This document shows positions 34,436 through 41,747 of a stretch of DNA of 64,000 nucleotides, one piece after another. The stretch is from Gemmatimonadota bacterium (GTDB taxonomy: Bacteria; Gemmatimonadota; Gemmatimonadetes; Longimicrobiales; Gaopeijiaceae): positions 1 to 64,000 of the forward strand of contig JAJEBR010000121.1 of assembly GCA_022822445.1 (NCBI GenBank), given 5' to 3'. The notes beneath the pieces are model-generated. The model was not told where the DNA came from. It saw only the letters and a list, made by a program, of their open reading frames with translations, and ran no database searches. Every line of letters begins with the position of its first letter. Positions within the stretch are counted from its first letter, which is position 1. The translations under genes and the position numbers were made by a program.

Positions 34436-35647
34436 ATGAGCCGCCTCCGGAGCTTCCTGATCGCCGCCGGCATTCTCGTTGGCGCGGTCGTCGTGGCCGC
34501 CATCATGGTGAGCCTCCGGCCCGATCCGCCGGTGCGCGAACCGCCCCCCAGCGTGCCCTTCGTAACCACAGGCGTGGCGATGGCGGAAGAAGGCGCGATC
34601 CCCGTGCACGGGGCCGGGACGGTCCGCCCCCGGGCCGAGATCGACGTGGCGGCCCAGGTGGGCGGGACGGTCACGTGGGTGGCTCCGGCCTTCCAGGGCG
34701 GGGGACGGGTCCGGGCGGACGACGTGCTCTTCCGCATCGAGGACGCCGACTACGTGAACCGCGTCCAGCAGGCGCAGGCCAACGTCGCCGCGCAGCAGGT
34801 CGCCCTCCTCCAGGCCGAGGAGGAGGCGCGGATCGCGCGCGACGAGTACGCGAGGATGCAGCGCCGTAGCGGGAGCGGCGGGGGCGGCGCGGCGAGCCCG
34901 CTGACGCTGCGCCAACCCCAGCTGGAGGCGGCGAGGGCCGCGCTCGCCCGGGACAGCGCCGTGCTGGCCGACGCCGAGCTCGCGCTGAGCCGTACCGAAG
35001 TGAAGGCGCCCTTCAACGGAGCCGTGCGGCACGAGTCCGTGGACGTGGGGCAGTTCGTCGCGCCGGGGCAGAGCGTGGGACGGCTCTACGCCGCCGATGC
35101 GGTCGAGGTCGTCGTGCCCCTCTCCGACGCCGACGCGGCCCTGATCCCGCGCCTGTGGAACCTCGTCGCAGGGGACGGCAACCGGAGCGTGCGAGCCACC
35201 GTCTTCGCAGACTACGGAGAAGCGCGCTACTCCTGGAGCGGATACGTGGACCGCGCGGAGGCCGCGCTCGACGAGCAGACGCGCACGATCGACGTGGTCG
35301 TCCGCGTCCCAAGTCCCTTCCGGGGCGGCACGCCGGTGGCGGAAGACGGGGCCGGCGCGGCGGGATCGGGCGCATCCGGGCCGCCGCTCCTGGTGGGCCA
35401 GTTCGTGGACGTGCGGATCGACGGGGTGGCGCCGGAGCGCTACTTCGCCGTGCCGCGCGCCGCGCTCAGGACGGGCAACGAGATCTGGGCGGTGCGCGGC
35501 GGCTCCACGATCACGATCGTGCCGGTCCACGTGCTGCAGCGCATCGACGACGTGGTCTACGTCACCGGCGGGCTGGAGGCGGGCCAGATGGTGGTGGTGG
35601 GCGGCATTCAGATCGCCACGGAGGGCATGCAGGTTCGCACGCAATAG
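34436..35647 (+). CDS. RND efflux periplasmic adaptor (MFP/HlyD-like)
   Basis: 403 aa. An N-terminal membrane anchor (about residues 6-26, FLIAAGILVGAVVVAAIMV) is followed by a split lipoyl domain (PRAEIDVAAQVGGTVTWVAP and VKAPFNGAVRHESVDVGQFV). These flank a coiled-coil hairpin (QQAQANVAAQQVALLQAEEE). Beta-barrel and membrane-proximal domains follow (residues about 210-400). A Gly/Ser-rich insert sits in the hairpin tip region and an Ala/Gly-rich loop near residue 305. It bridges the inner-membrane permease and the NodT channel. ATG follows directly after the channel gene's stop, with GGAAGGA as ribosome site. Confidence 0.93.
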   Translation: MSRLRSFLIAAGILVGAVVVAAIMVSLRPDPPVREPPPSVPFVTTGVAMAEEGAIPVHGAGTVRPRAEIDVAAQVGGTVTWVAPAFQGGGRVRADDVLFRIEDADYVNRVQQAQANVAAQQVALLQAEEEARIARDEYARMQRRSGSGGGGAASPLTLRQPQLEAARAALARDSAVLADAELALSRTEVKAPFNGAVRHESVDVGQFVAPGQSVGRLYAADAVEVVVPLSDADAALIPRLWNLVAGDGNRSVRATVFADYGEARYSWSGYVDRAEAALDEQTRTIDVVVRVPSPFRGGTPVAEDGAGAAGSGASGPPLLVGQFVDVRIDGVAPERYFAVPRAALRTGNEIWAVRGGSTITIVPVHVLQRIDDVVYVTGGLEAGQMVVVGGIQIATEGMQVRTQ

Positions 35648-35654
35648 GCAGCCT

Positions 35655-35691
35655 GTAAAGACGACATGACACTTTGTAATGTTCTCATGAC
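35655..35691. repeat. 37-bp palindromic element (copy C) inside the efflux operon
   Basis: The arms are GTAAAGACGACATGACA and TGTAATGTTCTCATGAC around the centre CTT. 12 of 17 positions pair. It begins 8 bp after the adaptor's stop and ends 90 bp before the permease start, so it splits an otherwise tight operon. It could set relative expression or mark an RNA processing site. Confidence 0.85.
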
Positions 35692-35781
35692 ATTGCGAGC
35701 GGGTGAGCGCCGCGGCCCCCGGATGCATCGCCGCCCGAATGCAGCGGGAACCTGCTCCACGGACTGCAAGGAGGCAGCCGG

Positions 35782-38700
35782 GTGAACCCGGACGGAGGAA
35801 GCGCCAGGGGCCCCATCGCCTACATGGCGCGCAACGGGGTCGCGGCCAACCTCCTGATGCTGTTCATCCTGATCGGGGGCCTCTTCGCGCTCCGCAGCCT
35901 GGTGCAGGAGGTGTTCCCGGAAATCTCGATGGACCGGGTGCTCGTCTCGGTGGCCTACCCCGGCGCCACGCCGGACGAGATCGAGGAGTCGATCATCCTC
36001 AAGATCGAGGAGCAGATCGAGGGCGTCGAGGGCCTGAAGCACGTCCGGTCCACCGTATCGGAGGGGCGCGGTTCCGTCGTGGCGGAACTCAATATGGGAG
36101 AGGACCTCAACCGGGCTCTGGATGACATCAAGGCGCAGGTCGACAGGATCCAGACCTTCCCCGGCGGCGCCGAGCGTCCCGAGGTCTCCGAGGTCACCAA
36201 CCAGCAGAGCGTCATCCGGATCGTCCTCTACGGCGATGTCTCGGAGCGCGCCCTCAAGGAACTCGCCTACCGCACCGAGGACGCGCTCGCCGCACTCCCC
36301 GTAGTCTCCTACGTGGAGACGACCGGCATCCGGGAATACGAGATCTCCATTGAAGTTCCGCTCCGCCGGCTGCGCGCGCTGGGCCTGACCCTGGGGGATA
36401 TCGCGAACGCCGTGCGCGGCGGTTCGATGGACCTGTCCGCGGGGAGCATCGCCACCCGCGACGAAGAGGTGCGGATCCGCACGACGGGACAGAACTACAC
36501 CCAGCAGGACTTCGAAGAGATCATCGTGCTGAGCCGCTCGGACGGGACGGTGGTGAGGCTCGGCGACATCGCCGAGGTGCGGGACGGGTTCCGCGACGTG
36601 GACCTGGTCGGCAGCTACCTGGGCCAGCCCGCAGCGTACGTCGAGGTCTTCCGGACCGCCGACGAGAAGGTGCTGGAGATCGTCGACGCGGTGAAACAGC
36701 ACCTCGAGAACGAAGTGGTCCCTTCGCTTCCCGCAGGTGTGGGGCTCGAGATCTGGAACAACGACGCCGACATCCTGCAGTCGCGGCTGGGTCTGCTGGT
36801 CAAGAACGGCTTCCTGGGCCTGGCGCTGGTTCTGCTGGCGCTCGCGCTCTTCCTGGAGATCCGGCTGGCCTTCTGGGTCGCGGTGGGCATTGCGGTTTCC
36901 TTCGTGGGCACCTTCGCGGTGATGGCCGTGCTGGGCGTGTCCATCAACCTGATGTCGCTCTTCGCCTTCATTCTCGCGATCGGGATCGTGGTCGACGACG
37001 CGATCGTGGTGGGGGAGAACATCTACGCCGAGCGGGAAAGGGGGGCCAGGGGGGTTTCGGCCTCGATCCGCGGCGCCCGGCGGATCACCAGGCCCGTGAT
37101 CTTCGCGGTCCTGACCACGGTCGTGGCCTTCTGCCCCCTCTTCTTCATCCCGAGTTCGATCGGACGGATCATCGGCGAGATCCCCATCATCGTGATGTCG
37201 GTCCTGATCTTCTCGCTGATCGAGTCGCTGCTCATCCTCCCGAACCACCTCTCGCACCTCCCCGACCGCAGCGGCAGCCCCACGCGCCACAAGCCGCATC
37301 TGATCGGCCGCATTCAGTCCGGCGTGGAATCCGGGCTCCAGCGATTCATCGCGGGGCCGCTCGACCGGAGCCTCCGCTTCGCCACGGGCCGGCCCGGGGT
37401 CGTGATCTCCTCGGGCGTCGCCATGATCATCATCTGCGTGGCCATGATCCCGGCGGGGATCATCAAGGTCGACTTCATGCCGTCGGTGGAGGGCGATCTC
37501 GTCATCGCCAGCCTGGAGATGCCCGAGGGCACGCCGGTTCAGCGCACCGCCAGCGTGGCCCAAACCCTGGAGACGACCGGTTACAGGGCGCTGGAACGGC
37601 TGGCCGCAGGGACGAACGAGGAGGTCGACGCCCTCCTCACCGGCGTGAACGTCACCATCGGCCTGCCGGCGAGACAGTCCGGGCCGGGTGGCGCGGCGGC
37701 CGGCGCCGCCAGCCCGCAGGCCAATATCGCGGCCGTCGAATTCAAGCTGGTCCGCCCCGAGAACCGGTCCGTGTCCGCGATCGAGTTCCAGCAGCAATGG
37801 CGCGAAGAGGTCGGAACTCTGCCCGAGGCCAAGTCGCTCGGCATCACCGCGGAGCTGATCAGCTTCGGAGCCCCGGTTCACGTCGAACTCTCCCATCCGG
37901 ACCCCGCCCGGCTGGCCCTGATCGGCGACACGCTGATGGCCCGGCTCCAGGAATACGCCGGCGTCTTCGACATCCAGGCCGACCAGGACCAGGGGCTCCG
38001 CGAGATCCAGCTCGATCTGCTTCCCGAGGCCCGCACCCTGGGGCTGACCCTCGACAACCTGGCCCGGCAGGTCCGCTCCGCATTCTTCGGGAATGAAGCC
38101 CTGCGCGTGCAGCGCGGCCGCGAGGAGTTGCGCGTCTACGTGCGGCTGCCCGAAGAGGAACGCAACGCCATCGCCGACGTGGAGAACTACCAGGTCCGGA
38201 CACCCACCGGCGGGGAGGTTCCGCTCGGCCGGGTTGCGTCGGTGCGCTTCGGCAACTCGCCCACCACCATCCGGCGCAAGGACGGCCAGCGCGTCCTCAC
38301 CGTCACCGCCGATGTAAACACCGCCATCGTCACCGGCGACGAGGTGACAGACCAGCTCGAGAATTCGGTCCTTCCCGCGCTCGCAGCCGCAAGTCCGGGC
38401 CTGGGCCATACCTTCGGAGGCGAGCAGCAGGAACAGGTCGAGTCCTTCGGCGCCCTCGGCGGCGGCTTCGCCCTCGCGCTCCTGGCGATCTACGCGCTTC
38501 TGGCCATCCCGTTCGGCTCCTACACGAAGCCGCTGATCATCATGGCGGCCATCCCGTTCGGGATCATCGGCGCCGTGCTCGGCCACGTCGTCCTCGGTCT
38601 CCAGATGGCGATCATGTCCCTCTTCGGGGTCATCGGTCTGAGCGGCGTCGTCGTGAACGATTCCCTCGTCATGATCGACTTCATCGACGAGCGCCTGCGC

Positions 38701-39003
38701 GGGGGGATGTCCGGGCGGGAAGCAATCATCGAGGGGGCGAAGGCGCGCTTCCGTCCGATCTTCCTCACCTCGGTGACGACCTTCCTGGGCGTAGCGCCCC
38801 TGGTGTTCGAGACCAGCATCCAGGCACAGTTCCTGATCCCGATGGCGGCATCGCTGGGGTTCGGAATCCTCTTCGCGACCGGAGTGCTGATGATGATCGT
38901 GCCCGCGCTGACAGTGGTGCACCACCGGGTGGTGGGCTGGGCGCGGGCCCGGACGAGAGCGCGGCTGGCCCGACCCTACGAAGCCCCTACCGCCGCCGGA
39001 TGA
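35782..39003 (+). CDS. RND-family multidrug/metabolite efflux permease
   Basis: 1073 aa, 12 membrane helices and two large periplasmic loops. The GTG start at 35782 follows AAGGAGG. N-terminal AYMARNGVAANLLMLFILIGG is TM1. The proton-relay aspartates are in TM4 (IGIVVDDAIVVGEN). EVFPEISMDRVLVSVAYPGA and DIAEVRDGFRDVDLVG are porter-domain elements. The C-terminal half repeats the fold (YALLAIPFGSYTKPLIIMAA, GLSGVVVNDSLVMIDFIDE). The pattern fits the AcrB/MdtB-like proton-drug antiporters rather than the heavy-metal CusA group, because no Met-rich site is visible. It works with the NodT channel and MFP adaptor encoded just upstream. Confidence 0.94.
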   Translation: MNPDGGSARGPIAYMARNGVAANLLMLFILIGGLFALRSLVQEVFPEISMDRVLVSVAYPGATPDEIEESIILKIEEQIEGVEGLKHVRSTVSEGRGSVVAELNMGEDLNRALDDIKAQVDRIQTFPGGAERPEVSEVTNQQSVIRIVLYGDVSERALKELAYRTEDALAALPVVSYVETTGIREYEISIEVPLRRLRALGLTLGDIANAVRGGSMDLSAGSIATRDEEVRIRTTGQNYTQQDFEEIIVLSRSDGTVVRLGDIAEVRDGFRDVDLVGSYLGQPAAYVEVFRTADEKVLEIVDAVKQHLENEVVPSLPAGVGLEIWNNDADILQSRLGLLVKNGFLGLALVLLALALFLEIRLAFWVAVGIAVSFVGTFAVMAVLGVSINLMSLFAFILAIGIVVDDAIVVGENIYAERERGARGVSASIRGARRITRPVIFAVLTTVVAFCPLFFIPSSIGRIIGEIPIIVMSVLIFSLIESLLILPNHLSHLPDRSGSPTRHKPHLIGRIQSGVESGLQRFIAGPLDRSLRFATGRPGVVISSGVAMIIICVAMIPAGIIKVDFMPSVEGDLVIASLEMPEGTPVQRTASVAQTLETTGYRALERLAAGTNEEVDALLTGVNVTIGLPARQSGPGGAAAGAASPQANIAAVEFKLVRPENRSVSAIEFQQQWREEVGTLPEAKSLGITAELISFGAPVHVELSHPDPARLALIGDTLMARLQEYAGVFDIQADQDQGLREIQLDLLPEARTLGLTLDNLARQVRSAFFGNEALRVQRGREELRVYVRLPEEERNAIADVENYQVRTPTGGEVPLGRVASVRFGNSPTTIRRKDGQRVLTVTADVNTAIVTGDEVTDQLENSVLPALAAASPGLGHTFGGEQQEQVESFGALGGGFALALLAIYALLAIPFGSYTKPLIIMAAIPFGIIGAVLGHVVLGLQMAIMSLFGVIGLSGVVVNDSLVMIDFIDERLRGGMSGREAIIEGAKARFRPIFLTSVTTFLGVAPLVFETSIQAQFLIPMAASLGFGILFATGVLMMIVPALTVVHHRVVGWARARTRARLARPYEAPTAAG

Positions 39004-39170
39004 GTCCAAGCGCCTCCGCTTCGTTGTGCGCGTTTCCGCACCCGTTCCAGAAGATCGTCCATTTCAGGTAGCCCCGGGATTCTTCAAGTGACGGATCGTC
39101 CGAAACGCTGCCCGTTGGTAAGTGATACGCCGAACGGGATGTCAGGTTCCTCGGGCAGGCTGCTCGGGAA

Positions 39171-39965
39171 TCACTCCAGCAACTCCAGCAACTCCGCCTT
39201 CCCCACCACCTGCCCGGTCCCCTCCAGGAACGGCCGCACATCCGCCGTCACCTCCTCCCAACACAGTCGCTTCACCCGCATGGCCACCATGTCGCGCCAA
39301 GTGCACGCGGTGAGCGGATCGGCCTCGGGCGAACTCTGCCGCACCGCCGCGTTCAGCAACGCAAGATTCGGCGCCGGCCAGTTCGGGTCACTCAGATACC
39401 ACGCCAGATCGTAGATGTCTCTGCCCTTTGTCCAGGGCCGACAGAGCACGGCGCGCAGCTTCCCGGCGAGGAGCGACGCGCGGTCATGATGGTGAATCCG
39501 CAGGGAGACGTGCCGCCTCACCAGGCGCGTTGCGGTGACTGCGCCCACGGGAGGGTTGGTGTCCACATCGATCCTCACACCCAGCGCCTGGTCCCGGTGA
39601 GGCGAAAGGCGCGTGTCGTGAAGCACGCCGCGGAACCGAAGCCAGCCGGCGTGAACATTGCCGCGGTCGCGCAGCGAACCCGCAACCTCGTATCCCTCCC
39701 GCCGGAACTGCCGACGGATGGCGGCGATCCAGCCATGCAGGTCATACGACTCTGGCGGACCCTCGAGCGCGAAGTCGAGATCCTCCGAGTACCTGGGCAA
39801 TCCGTAGAGGAAGCGCAGCGCCGTGCCCCCCTGGAACGCGAGCGGCGACATCGCTCCCGCCCGCTGCAGCGCTTCGAGGATGCGGGCCTGAAGGTACTCG
39901 CGGAGGACGTTGCGTCCCGCCAGCGGATTCATGCCGCGCACCAGAGAACGAAGATGGTCCCTCAC
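39171..39965 (-). CDS. AbiEii-family nucleotidyltransferase toxin
   Basis: 264 aa. Toxin half of an AbiE-type abortive-infection/toxin-antitoxin pair. The nucleotidyltransferase motif is FQGGTALRFLYGLPRYSEDLDF, with GG and the two catalytic acids in SEDLDF. A third acidic site lies in RIDVDTNPP, and LLAGKLRAVLCRPWTKGRDIYDL is the C-terminal conserved block with catalytic Lys/Asp-type residues. AbiEii toxins bind GTP and, in studied relatives, modify tRNA 3' ends. The GTG start at 39965 overlaps the antitoxin's TGA (GTGA), typical of coupled translation. The frame extends 14 codons further upstream (TTG 40007). Confidence 0.87.
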   Translation of the reverse strand: MRDHLRSLVRGMNPLAGRNVLREYLQARILEALQRAGAMSPLAFQGGTALRFLYGLPRYSEDLDFALEGPPESYDLHGWIAAIRRQFRREGYEVAGSLRDRGNVHAGWLRFRGVLHDTRLSPHRDQALGVRIDVDTNPPVGAVTATRLVRRHVSLRIHHHDRASLLAGKLRAVLCRPWTKGRDIYDLAWYLSDPNWPAPNLALLNAAVRQSSPEADPLTACTWRDMVAMRVKRLCWEEVTADVRPFLEGTGQVVGKAELLELLE

Positions 39966-40648
39966 GATTCCCGGTGCCTTCCGGTGTGCCGCGGCAAGTG
40001 ATTGCAAGCCTGCAGCGGCTCATAGGCCAATGCGGGATCGTCGGCCAATCGGCGCACATGCTCCGCCGCACGAGCCAGCTTGGGGCTTGCCGTTTCGCCG
40101 GCGATCGCTTCCACCGTCTCCGCCGAAAGGGCTTCCACGTTCAGCCGCAGGGCATCGATCCAACCGGGATCGTCGCCTCCCGGCTGGAGATGCACCAGGT
40201 CCAGCAGAGCCTTCTCCGGTGAGGCCACGAAGGCACGCTGATCGCCAGCGAGGTCGACAAGACGGTACCCGCTTGTGAGGCCAGCCTTAATGTACCGAAA
40301 CGAGTAGCGGCCGAGCGGCGTGGTCCTGACGTGCGGACGGCCCGGGCCGCAGCTCGTTACCTCGGGAACGAATTCCGGGATGGCACCGGCAAATGCAAGT
40401 GCCGAGAGACCGCTCACATACGACCCGGGCACCAGACGGTTCGCCACCAGGAACGGGTGGGGGATGACCTTGCGGTACGGCGGAGCCAGGGCGAACAGGC
40501 CGCGCCGCAGCCGCAGCAGCTTCCCGGCCGCGCACCACCGGCTCAGTTGAGCTGGAAGTCCCGGTTCTTGAGGCCGGCCAGCCCGGAGAAAGCCTGTCTC
40601 GAATACGGGCTCATCCTCTACGGTTTCGAGCAGTTCGGAGAATTTCAT
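39962..40648 (-). CDS. AbiEi-family antitoxin/transcriptional regulator
   Basis: 228 aa. The N-terminal winged helix (about residues 12-55, VFETGFLRAGRPQEPGLPAQ, then WCAAGKLLRLRRGLFAL) binds DNA. The C-terminal domain (RLVPGSYVSGLSALAFAGAI, SPEKALLDLVHLQPGG) is the antitoxin part that neutralises the nucleotidyltransferase, in the known systems without direct protein contact. RYSFRYIKAGL is a usual family segment. It is first in the operon, ahead of the toxin. Direct repeats just upstream are candidate sites for negative autoregulation. AT-richer DNA around its start contrasts with the neighbours and suggests acquisition by transfer. Confidence 0.87.
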   Translation of the reverse strand: MKFSELLETVEDEPVFETGFLRAGRPQEPGLPAQLSRWCAAGKLLRLRRGLFALAPPYRKVIPHPFLVANRLVPGSYVSGLSALAFAGAIPEFVPEVTSCGPGRPHVRTTPLGRYSFRYIKAGLTSGYRLVDLAGDQRAFVASPEKALLDLVHLQPGGDDPGWIDALRLNVEALSAETVEAIAGETASPKLARAAEHVRRLADDPALAYEPLQACNHLPRHTGRHRES

Positions 40649-40668
40649 GCAGAAAAGATGGCAATATT

Positions 40669-40687
40669 TACAATGTTCTACAATGTT
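40669..40687. promoter_or_regulatory. Direct repeat upstream of the AbiE operon
   Basis: TACAATGTT occurs at 40669-40677 and 40679-40687, spaced 10 bp apart (one helical turn), 21 bp ahead of the antitoxin start at 40648. This is the expected place for autorepressor binding. The half-site resembles the inner part of the palindromic element (TGTAATGTTCT). Confidence 0.5.
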
Positions 40688-40741
40688 TCTCTCCTGAACC
40701 GTGCGAACACCGGACCGGAGCAGGGCGGCTGCAAATCGGCC

Positions 40742-41740
40742 TCAGTGGCGCGGTCCATCGTTGCCCCGCCCATCCCGCGGATCCGGCCCCATCTCGGTCG
40801 GCAGGTCCGCCCGGTCCCCCCAGTCGCGCCAGCTGGCGTCGTAGAAGTGCACGTCCAGCCCCAGCATGCGGGCCGCGATATAGTCGACGCTCGCGCGCAT
40901 GCCGATCATGCAGTAGACGACGTGGGTCCTGCCTTCGCCGGCGCCGTGGCGTTCCAGGATTCGGGCGATCTCGCCGGTGGGCCGGAAGCGGGTGTTGTTC
41001 GCGGGGTCCATCAGCTCCTCCCAGTAGAGCTGGGCCGCGCCGGGGATGTGCCCCGGACGACCCGCCCCGCCGAGCCCGCCGTCGGCGCCGGTGTATTCGT
41101 TGTCCGGGCGCGCATCGAGGAGGACCAGGGATGGATCGTCCAGCCGCGCGTGGATCCAGTTCGCCGGCACCCGGAAGTCGATGGGATTGTCAGGTACCAC
41201 GTCGCCGGGCTCCACCGGGGGTGCCTCACCGCTCTCGACCGCCCCACCGGCGGCCTTCCACGCCGTGATTCCCCCGTTCAGCAGGAACGCCCGGTCGCCC
41301 AGCCCCAGGAGGTCGAAGGTCACCCAGGCGCGCGCGGTCGCCGTCATGCTGCGCCCGTAGATCACGACCCGCGAGTCGCGCCCGACCCCGGCAGCCCGCA
41401 GCGCGGCGACGGTCTCCTCCAGGGTCCGGAACTCGGACCGCCACCCACGCTCCCCGTCCCACGTGATCGCGTCGAAGCGCAGGGGACGCGCCCCCGGAAT
41501 GTGCTCCACCGCGTACTCCCCGGGGCGGCGCTCGAGCTGCACCACGACCAGATCCTCCGAGCCGATGTTTCGCATCAGCCAGTCGGCCTCGACGAGCGGC
41601 CGGACCGGCTTCGCTTGCAGGCCCGCAGGCCCGAACGCCGGCGACAATCCACCCTCGTCCGCACCCGCAGGCACCTGCGCCGCGACGGCAGACGGCAGAC
41701 CGAGCAGGATGAGGACCGCAGCGGCGCCGGGACTGTTCAC
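40742..41740 (-). CDS. Exported two-domain sulfurtransferase (rhodanese)
   Basis: 332 aa. The GTG start at 41740 follows GAGGCGGGC and gives signal peptide PGAAAVLILLGLPSAVAAQ. Two rhodanese domains follow. The N-terminal inactive one covers about residues 45-165 (RPLVEADWLMRNIGSEDLVV, PGARPLRFD). The C-terminal active one covers about 185-315 (LLDARPDNEYTGADGG, GHIPGAAQLYWEEL) with catalytic Cys in VVYCMIGMRAS. The active loop CMIGMR is closer to thiosulfate sulfurtransferase (CRIGER) than to mercaptopyruvate sulfurtransferase (CGSGVT). It transfers sulfane sulfur in the periplasm. It lies 7 bp downstream of the TonB receptor gene, so they are probably co-expressed. Confidence 0.9.
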   Translation of the reverse strand: MNSPGAAAVLILLGLPSAVAAQVPAGADEGGLSPAFGPAGLQAKPVRPLVEADWLMRNIGSEDLVVVQLERRPGEYAVEHIPGARPLRFDAITWDGERGWRSEFRTLEETVAALRAAGVGRDSRVVIYGRSMTATARAWVTFDLLGLGDRAFLLNGGITAWKAAGGAVESGEAPPVEPGDVVPDNPIDFRVPANWIHARLDDPSLVLLDARPDNEYTGADGGLGGAGRPGHIPGAAQLYWEELMDPANNTRFRPTGEIARILERHGAGEGRTHVVYCMIGMRASVDYIAARMLGLDVHFYDASWRDWGDRADLPTEMGPDPRDGRGNDGPRH

Positions 41741-41747
41741 GCCCGCC

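Noticed and set aside
35608-39009. 1133-codon minus frame opposite the RND permease
   Set aside because: Asp/His/Gln/Arg-rich shadow frame. The plus-strand permease has full family motifs.
40658-40690. Direct repeat upstream of abiEi as a full member of the 37-bp family
   Set aside because: Only an inner 8-10 base similarity is present. Geometry is direct rather than inverted and the 17-3-17 layout is missing.
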